Assembly: GCA_030039995.1 (NCBI GenBank)
Contig: JASHUL010000083.1
Location: forward strand, 1-9,924
Length of the DNA stretch: 9,924 bases
Reading direction: 5' to 3'
Source: Thermoplasmata archaeon
GTDB taxonomy: Archaea > Thermoplasmatota > Thermoplasmata > Lutacidiplasmatales > UBA184
The notes beneath the pieces were generated by a model that did not search any database, had not been told where the DNA came from, and was given only the letters and a program-made list of their open reading frames with translations. The position numbers and the translations under genes are program-made. This document shows, piece after piece, positions 5,577 through 9,924 of the stretch (position 1 is its first letter; the number at the start of each line of letters is the position of its first letter).

Positions 5577-6094
5577 CGGGCGCCCGCCCGCTCGCGCGGG
5601 AGCGCGCGCGCCGCCGGCACGATCTTCGGGGTCGGGTCGCGCGCGGTCTTCTCGAGGAGCTCCTGCAAATGGTTCACGGTCTCCCGGTACCGCCGCAAGG
5701 CGTTCTGGGCGTTCGCTTCCGTGAAGTCCCACGCCCGGGCGAGGTTCCCGTACCGGAGCCGGTACCCCTTGCGCCCCTTCCCATCCGCGACCCCTCCGAC
5801 CTCCTCCAGGAGGTCGAGCGACTTGAGTTTGTTGACATGGCGATAGACGGTCGGCTTGGAGGTCTTCAGCACCGCCGTGAGCTCGTCGATGTACCACGCG
5901 CGGCTGGGGTCTCGGAGGAGGCAGTCCCGGACCAGCCGGTACGCGAGGCTCTGGGCGATCGGGCCCTCCGTGCCCCGGCCGTCGTCCCCCTCGGGAAGGT
6001 AGCCGACGAGTCGGAGGAACTCTCGCAGGACCTCCTCCACGTCATCGAGGGGAGTCAGCGGCGTGCTGTAACGCAACGAAAGTTCGAACGGCAT
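5573..6094 (-). CDS. Winged-helix transcriptional regulator
   Basis: Predicted DNA-binding protein of 173 residues. The winged helix-turn-helix lies at about 47-115: IAQSLAYRLVRDCLL, then AWYIDELTAVLKTSKPTVYR (67-86) with the recognition helix in KPTVYRHVNKLKSLDLLEE, followed by a glycine-rich wing (GGVADGKGRKGYRLRYG, 100-116). An N-terminal helical part (15-33) and a C-terminal helix at 129-151 could mediate dimerisation. The last 20 residues are basic and proline-rich. I chose ATG6094: a TATA-like TTTTAT lies about 33 bases upstream on the minus strand. ATG6121, giving nine more residues, is the alternative. A 12-base palindrome (6088-6099) covers the start codon and suggests autoregulation. 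The gene is divergent from the hydroxylase operon and is a candidate regulator of it. The family beyond winged-helix is unknown. Confidence 0.85.
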   Translation of the reverse strand: MPFELSLRYSTPLTPLDDVEEVLREFLRLVGYLPEGDDGRGTEGPIAQSLAYRLVRDCLLRDPSRAWYIDELTAVLKTSKPTVYRHVNKLKSLDLLEEVGGVADGKGRKGYRLRYGNLARAWDFTEANAQNALRRYRETVNHLQELLEKTARDPTPKIVPAARALPRERAGAR

Positions 6095-6099
6095 GCCGT
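6088..6099. promoter_or_regulatory. 12-base palindrome over the regulator start codon
   Basis: ACGGCATGCCGT is its own reverse complement and is centred on the regulator's ATG (minus strand, 6094-6092). With transcription expected to start near 6100, a protein bound here would sit at the very beginning of the transcript, consistent with autorepression. A palindrome of this length can occur by chance in a window of this size. Confidence 0.3.
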
Positions 6100-6123
6100 C
6101 CGAGTGCCAAAACCCCACCATCA

Positions 6124-6131
6124 GATAAAAC
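6124..6131 (-). promoter_or_regulatory. TATA-like box of the regulator gene
   Basis: On the minus strand GTTTTATC (6131-6124) is the best A/T-rich patch before the regulator. It predicts a transcript start near 6100, a few bases before ATG6094. It lies within the 103-base divergent spacer shared with the hydroxylase operon. Confidence 0.4.
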
Positions 6132-6164
6132 GGGAGGTTGGGCGAGGGATTTTCCGGTCCGAGA

Positions 6165-6172
6165 AATGATAT
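6165..6172 (+). promoter_or_regulatory. TATA-like box of the hydroxylase operon
   Basis: AATGATAT is centred 29 bases before GTG6198. That matches the spacing of other leaderless genes in this window and favours GTG6198 over ATG6171 as the first start codon, because ATG6171 would fall inside the box. Confidence 0.4.
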
Positions 6173-6176
6173 GCAG

Positions 6177-6190
6177 GGAGCGCGCGCTCC
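6177..6190. promoter_or_regulatory. 14-base palindrome, candidate operator of the hydroxylase operon
   Basis: GGAGCGCGCGCTCC is a perfect palindrome between the TATA-like box (6165-6172) and the expected transcript start near 6196-6198. A repressor bound there would block promoter melting or RNA polymerase entry. The divergent winged-helix protein is the obvious candidate binder. The sequence is low in complexity (alternating GC core), so chance cannot be excluded. Confidence 0.35.
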
Positions 6191-6197
6191 GCGCACC

Positions 6198-7049
6198 GTG
6201 ACCGGTTTCGAGTTGCTCGTGCCCGCGAGCGTCGAGGAGGCCGTCGCGGCCCTCCGGGCCGGCGCGGCGGACCCGCCGGCGGTGATCGCGGGCGGGACGG
6301 ACCTCCTGCTCGACATCGACGACGGGCGCGTCGACCCCCGTCGGGTCCTCTCCCTGCGGCGGCTCCCGTGGCGCTCCCTCGACTGGACCGACGGAGCGCT
6401 GACGGTCGGGTCGACGCTCCCGCTCCGGTCCCTCGAGGACGACCCCGAGGTCCGACGCCGTCTCCCCGGGCTCTGGCAGGCGGTCCATGCCGTGGGTTCG
6501 GTCGCGTTGCGCCATCGGGCGACCCTCGGCGGGAACCTCGGCCGCGCGGCGCCGGCCTCCGACCTCGTCCCGATGCTGCTCGCCCTCGACGCCGAGGTCG
6601 ACCTGGTCGGCCCTCGCGGCGACCGGCGCCTCTCCGTCGACGCGTTCGTCCGCGCCTCCCGGCGCACCGCCCTGCTCCCGGACGAACTGATCCGGTCCGT
6701 CCGGATCCCCGAGTCGCGCCCGTCCGCCTACCTGTGGCAGCGCGTCCGGCCCGCGAACGACATCTCGCAGATCGCGGTCGGGGTCGCGTTCTCGCCGAGG
6801 GAGCGACGTTGGTCGGTCGCCGTCGGGGGGATGCCGCCCCGCCCGGCGCTCCTCGCGGAGGTCGCGCACGACCTGGGGGACGCGACGCCCGACGACGGGG
6901 TGCTCCGCGCCGCCGCCGTCCGGGCGAGCCGTGCGGTGTCGATCACGTCGGACCAGCGCGCCTCCGAGGAGTACCGTCGCCGGCTCGTCGCCACCCTTCT
7001 CCTCCGCGCGGTCCGGGCCGTGCCGCTCGACGGGGAGGGCCGACCGTGA
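6198..7049 (+). CDS. FAD-binding medium subunit of a xanthine dehydrogenase-family molybdenum hydroxylase
   Basis: This subunit (CoxM/XdhB type, 283 residues, normal length) carries the FAD that takes electrons from the iron-sulfur subunit and passes them to the final acceptor. The first FAD motif, AGGTDLL, is at 31-37. The second, TLGGNLGRAAPASD, is at 109-122, followed by LVPMLLALDAEVDL. The C-terminal part matches the CO-dehydrogenase flavoprotein C-terminal domain, with KDELI-like PDELIRSVRIP before it. I chose GTG6198 because MTGFELLVPASVEEAV begins like other members and a TATA-like box lies 29 bases upstream. ATG6171 (nine more residues) and TTG6138 are alternatives. The stop overlaps the start of the iron-sulfur subunit by four bases (GTGA, 7046-7049), which indicates translational coupling. 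The acceptor is unknown. Confidence 0.93.
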   Translation: MTGFELLVPASVEEAVAALRAGAADPPAVIAGGTDLLLDIDDGRVDPRRVLSLRRLPWRSLDWTDGALTVGSTLPLRSLEDDPEVRRRLPGLWQAVHAVGSVALRHRATLGGNLGRAAPASDLVPMLLALDAEVDLVGPRGDRRLSVDAFVRASRRTALLPDELIRSVRIPESRPSAYLWQRVRPANDISQIAVGVAFSPRERRWSVAVGGMPPRPALLAEVAHDLGDATPDDGVLRAAAVRASRAVSITSDQRASEEYRRRLVATLLLRAVRAVPLDGEGRP

Positions 7050-7522
7050 CGCCGCCCCCGGGCCCCCTACGGGTGAACGGCCGCCCGGCCGACCTCACCG
7101 GAATGCCGGATTCCGAGCGGCTGCTCGACACGCTCCGCTGGCGTCTCGCCCTCAAGGGTACCAAAGAAGGTTGCCGCACCGGCGACTGCGGGGCGTGCAC
7201 CGTGCTCGTGGACGGTCGCAGCACGCTCTCCTGCCTCACGCTGACCCGCGAGGTCGACGGAAGCGACGTGACGACGATCGACGGCGCCGCCGACGACGCG
7301 GAGATCGCCCGCGTGAGCCGGGCGTTCGCCGCCGCGGGCGCGCTCCAGTGCGGGTACTGCACTCCCGGTTTCGTGGTCGCACTCGCGGGTCTCCTGAAAG
7401 AGCGCGGGAGCTCGGCGCCGGTCGAGGAGCTGCTGGACGGTTTGCAGGGCAACCTCTGCCGGTGCACGGGCTACGCCGCCATCGTTCGCGGCGTGGCGCT
7501 CGCGCGCGCGGAGGCCCCGTGA
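7046..7522 (+). CDS. [2Fe-2S] small subunit of the molybdenum hydroxylase
   Basis: This electron-transfer subunit (CoxS/XdhC type) has 158 residues, the usual length. The N-terminal plant-ferredoxin-like cluster is bound by Cys 43, 48, 51 and 63 (GCRTGDCGACTVLVDG and LSC). The C-terminal helical domain binds the second [2Fe-2S] cluster through Cys 102, 105, 138 and 140 (QCGYCTPGF and NLCRCTGY). All eight ligands are present. It relays electrons from the molybdenum centre to FAD. The start GTG7046 overlaps the stop of the FAD subunit. A GGGGAGGG sequence (7031-7038) just before it is a good internal ribosome binding site, unlike the leaderless first genes of this window. The stop overlaps the start of the large subunit by four bases (7519-7522). 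No frameshift or missing ligand is seen. Confidence 0.96.
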   Translation: MTPPPGPLRVNGRPADLTGMPDSERLLDTLRWRLALKGTKEGCRTGDCGACTVLVDGRSTLSCLTLTREVDGSDVTTIDGAADDAEIARVSRAFAAAGALQCGYCTPGFVVALAGLLKERGSSAPVEELLDGLQGNLCRCTGYAAIVRGVALARAEAP

Positions 7523-9723
7523 GCGTCGCCGCGCGCTCCGACCTCGAGGTGAAGCTCGCGGGGCGAGCGGAGTACGGCGCCGACCTCGAGTTGCCCGGCA
7601 TGCTCTGGGGCGCGCTCGTACCGAGCCCGGTGGCCCACGGAAAGATCCGCCACGTCGACCTCGGTGGCGCCCGGGCGCTGCCCGGGGTCGTCGCCGTCGG
7701 CGCGGACGACCTGGCGACGCTCTTGCCGCGCGGCCAGGGCGACGCCGAGCGACCGATCTTCCCCGCGGACGAGGTCGCGTACCGCAACCAGCCGCTCGCC
7801 GCGGTCGCGGCACCGACGCTCGCCGAGGCCCGACGGGCCGCCGCCGCGGTGCGGGTCGACATCGAGCCGCTGCCCGCGCTCGTCGACCTCGAGAGCGAGT
7901 TCCCGGACTGGCCGGGGCCGGACGCGGCGCGCTCACCGCACATCATCACCCACGTCCACGCCCGGCACGGCGACCTCGAGGAGGCGTTCCGGACCGCCGA
8001 CCATGTGGTCGAGGAGACGTACCGAACGTCGAGCGTCCACCACGTCGCGCTCGAGCCCCACGCCTGCGTCGCGTCCGTGGTCGGGGACCGTTGGACCGTG
8101 CGCACGACCACGCAGACGCCGTTCGGGATCCGGGAGGACCTGTCGTTGCTGTTGGGGGTGCCCGAGGCGTCCGTCGTGGTCGAGGGGACCTGGGTCGGGG
8201 GCGGGTTCGGCGGTAAGGGCGCATCCCTGCTCGAGCCGTACGCCCTTCTCCTCTCCCGCGCCGCCGGTCGGCCGGTGCGCCTCGCCCTCGACTACCGCCA
8301 GGAGTTCGAACTCGGCCGGACGACCCTCCCCGCCGTGATCCGTCTCGCGACCGCCGTGAAGGCGGGACGCATCGTCGGTCGCCGGGTCCGGCTACTGCTC
8401 GACACCGGCTCCTCGCTCCCCGGCCGCGACTGGTCGACCGGGTACTCGATCGGGTTCCTGCTCGGCCCGTACACGACGGCGGCGTTCGAGGTCGAAGGCT
8501 ACGGGGTCCGGACCAACAAGCCGGCGTTCGGCCCCCACCGGGCCCCGTTCGCGCCGCAGTGTGCGTTCGCGGTCGAGTCGCATCTCGGGGAGGTGGCGCG
8601 GGTCGCGGGCATCGACCCCGTCCGCTTCCGTGCGGACCACCTATGGCGGGACGGCGACACGACCCCGATGGGCCAGGCCGTCGGTCCGTTCGGCCTCGGG
8701 GCCGCGCTCGCGGCCGCGACCGCGGTGGCCGATCGGTGGCGCGCCGAGGCGCCGGCCGACCACGGTGTCGGCATCGGGCTCGGCTTCTGGTCGACCGGTA
8801 CCGGAGCGGGCGGCGAGGCCCGGCTCGTGCTCACGCCGACCGAGCTCCGGGTCGAACAGGGGGAACGCGAGATCGGCAGCGGCAGCGTCCAGCGGGGTCT
8901 CGTCGCGGTCGCCGAGCGCGCCCTCGGGCTTCCGCCGGAACGGATCCGTGTCGACTATCTCAGCACCGCCGACGCGCCGTTCGACTCGGGGGTGTTCGGG
9001 AGCCGGACGGTCGGTGCGCTCGGGCGCGCGGTCGTCGAAGCGGCGACCGCGCTTCGCGCGGACCTCGCGGCCCGGTCGGGGGTCGCGGCGAGGGACGTGT
9101 CGCTCGCCGTCGAGGCGGGCGAGATCGTCTGCCGCTCGCCGAACGGACGACGGACCGTCCGCTCGCTCCTGACGGCGGAGGAAGCGTCCCGGGGGATCGT
9201 CGCGTCGGGCCGGCACTTCGCGAAATCGAACACGATCGACGAACGGCGGGTGGTGGCTGGCTCGTTCTATCCGTTCACGGATTTCACCGGGGCGGCCCAC
9301 GTCGCCGAGGTGTCGGTCGACCGCGAGACCGGCGCGGTGCGGGTCGAGCGGTACGCGGCGTTCCAGGACATCGGCACGGTCGTCGACCCCGCGACGGCCC
9401 GCGGCCAGGTCGAGGGCGGAATCGCGATGGGGCTCGGGATCGCGCTGACGGAGGAAGCGCTCTGGTCGGACGACGGGCGCCTCCTGAACCCCCACCTCCT
9501 CGACTACCGGATCCCGACGCTCGGAGAGGTGCCCGCGCCCGAGGTGACGTTCGTCGAGGGGTTCCCCGGCGCCGGACCGTTCGGTGCGAAGGGCCTCGGA
9601 GAGCCGCCGATCATCCCGGTGCCCGCGACCGTGGCCGCCGCGGTCCGCGACGCGTGCGGCGCCCACGTCACCGAGCTACCGCTCTCGGCCGAGCGGGTGG
9701 CCCGAACGCTTAAGCTCCTGTGA
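7519..9723 (+). CDS. Molybdopterin-binding large subunit of a xanthine dehydrogenase-family hydroxylase
   Basis: Catalytic subunit (CoxL/XdhA type), 734 residues, in the cytosolic three-subunit complex. It hydroxylates a heterocycle or aldehyde using water. The N-terminal a/b hammerhead domain starts with AEYGADLELPGMLWGALVPS. Q199 corresponds to the glutamine near the molybdenum. The cofactor motif GGGFGGK is at 227-233, HRAPFAPQ at 340-347, and GEREIGSG at 448-455. The catalytic base is E695 in KGLGEPP (691-697). The CO dehydrogenase active-site loop AYRCSFR is absent, so this is not form I CO dehydrogenase. By alignment from memory, the xanthine-binding Glu and Arg of bovine xanthine oxidase are Gly234 and Tyr309 here, which points away from xanthine as substrate. 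GTG7519 overlaps the previous stop, with GGAGG four bases upstream. The true substrate is unknown. Confidence 0.94.
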   Translation: MSVAARSDLEVKLAGRAEYGADLELPGMLWGALVPSPVAHGKIRHVDLGGARALPGVVAVGADDLATLLPRGQGDAERPIFPADEVAYRNQPLAAVAAPTLAEARRAAAAVRVDIEPLPALVDLESEFPDWPGPDAARSPHIITHVHARHGDLEEAFRTADHVVEETYRTSSVHHVALEPHACVASVVGDRWTVRTTTQTPFGIREDLSLLLGVPEASVVVEGTWVGGGFGGKGASLLEPYALLLSRAAGRPVRLALDYRQEFELGRTTLPAVIRLATAVKAGRIVGRRVRLLLDTGSSLPGRDWSTGYSIGFLLGPYTTAAFEVEGYGVRTNKPAFGPHRAPFAPQCAFAVESHLGEVARVAGIDPVRFRADHLWRDGDTTPMGQAVGPFGLGAALAAATAVADRWRAEAPADHGVGIGLGFWSTGTGAGGEARLVLTPTELRVEQGEREIGSGSVQRGLVAVAERALGLPPERIRVDYLSTADAPFDSGVFGSRTVGALGRAVVEAATALRADLAARSGVAARDVSLAVEAGEIVCRSPNGRRTVRSLLTAEEASRGIVASGRHFAKSNTIDERRVVAGSFYPFTDFTGAAHVAEVSVDRETGAVRVERYAAFQDIGTVVDPATARGQVEGGIAMGLGIALTEEALWSDDGRLLNPHLLDYRIPTLGEVPAPEVTFVEGFPGAGPFGAKGLGEPPIIPVPATVAAAVRDACGAHVTELPLSAERVARTLKLL
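9709..9716 (+). promoter_or_regulatory. TATA-like box of purP
   Basis: GCTTAAGC, within the last codons of the large-subunit gene, is centred about 25-26 bases before ATG9738. With no ribosome binding site before that ATG, this fits an independent leaderless promoter for purP. It is also an 8-base palindrome. Confidence 0.4.
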
Positions 9724-9737
9724 CCGTGTTGGACCCA

Positions 9738-9924
9738 ATGGCGATCGGGGCCGCGGAGATCGCACGGATTCTCGAAGCGTACCCCGCCGTCCCTGCGGTC
9801 GGAGCGCTCGGCTCGCACTCGGCGATCGATATCGCCGACGGGGCCGTGACGGAAGGTCTCGCGAGCGTCGTGCTGACGCAGACGGGGCGCGACGCGACGT
9901 ACGCCCGGTACTTTCGCACCCTTC
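9738..9924 (+). CDS. purP: PurP, formate-dependent AICAR formyltransferase (N-terminal part)
   Basis: PurP is an ATP-grasp enzyme that makes FAICAR from AICAR, formate and ATP in the archaeal purine pathway, replacing the transformylase half of PurH. Only the first 62 residues are in the window. The family hallmark ALGSHSAIDIADGAVTEGL (residues 24-42), followed by a TGRDATYARYF segment where the family has a GRE..Y.RF pattern, supports the call. ATG9738 is preferred: an A/T-rich box lies 25-26 bases upstream and no Shine-Dalgarno sequence precedes it. In-frame GTG9726 and TTG9729 are possible earlier starts. The gene begins 14 bases after the stop of the hydroxylase large subunit in the same direction, so some read-through is likely. 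Some archaea have several PurP paralogues, and which one this is cannot be told from the fragment. Confidence 0.85.
   Translation, partial: MAIGAAEIARILEAYPAVPAVGALGSHSAIDIADGAVTEGLASVVLTQTGRDATYARYFRTL

Noticed and set aside
5577..5897. N-terminal extension of the 102-residue protein
   Set aside because: The extra residues are the antisense-like out-of-frame reading of the regulator gene. ATG5576 overlaps the regulator stop in a typical ATGA coupling.
6931..7518. Extension of the large-subunit frame far upstream
   Set aside because: The upstream part of the open frame is arginine-rich shadow of the FAD and iron-sulfur genes. The homologous protein begins at GTG7519.
7519..9723. Form I carbon monoxide dehydrogenase large subunit
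   Set aside because: The diagnostic AYRCSFR active-site loop is not present; the equivalent region reads differently around 335-347.
1..9924. CRISPR arrays, insertion sequences, or rRNA
   Set aside because: I saw no regularly spaced direct repeats, transposase-like frames with terminal repeats, or rRNA signatures in reading the window. No integration boundary was evident next to the tRNA.

Overview
The window is G+C-rich archaeal DNA. The clearest lineage marker is a complete gene for DP2, the catalytic large subunit of the archaea-specific D-family DNA polymerase, which points away from the crenarchaeal core. Other archaeal signs are a PurP-type purine gene, A/T-rich TATA-like boxes about 25-30 bases before several start codons that lack a ribosome binding site (leaderless transcripts), and a tRNA gene whose intron is bounded by a bulge-helix-bulge motif. 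A high-G+C member of the Thermoplasmatota or a related euryarchaeal lineage fits, but that placement is inference.

Layout. Bases 1-55 hold the start of an unrecognised minus-strand gene that runs off the window. Bases 56-237 are non-coding and contain several perfect hairpins. A minus-strand gene for an unknown 158-residue coiled-coil protein follows (238-714). A 233-base divergent spacer with a branched inverted-repeat structure separates it from a plus-strand GPR1/FUN34/YaaH (SatP-like) carboxylate transporter gene (948-1583). Next comes DP2 (1755-5099), then a tRNA-Arg(TCG) gene (5155-5252) interrupted in its T-loop by a 23-base intron. Convergent to it lies a two-gene minus-strand unit: a winged-helix regulator (5573-6094) translationally coupled to a small, possibly Sm-like protein (5268-5576). 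Divergent from the regulator is a tight three-gene operon for a molybdenum hydroxylase of the xanthine dehydrogenase family (FAD, iron-sulfur and molybdopterin subunits, 6198-9723). The window ends inside purP (from 9738), which appears to have its own promoter.

How the genes work together. The three hydroxylase genes overlap by four bases at each junction and should make one complex in which electrons pass from the molybdenum site through two [2Fe-2S] clusters to FAD. The divergent winged-helix gene is a candidate regulator of that operon, and a 14-base palindrome between the operon's TATA-like box and its start is a candidate operator. The transporter, polymerase, tRNA and purP genes look like separate units. 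The most notable item is the tRNA: a complete 4-bp-helix bulge-helix-bulge motif supports splicing at position 59/60 in the T-loop, a non-canonical site that standard tRNA searches easily miss.
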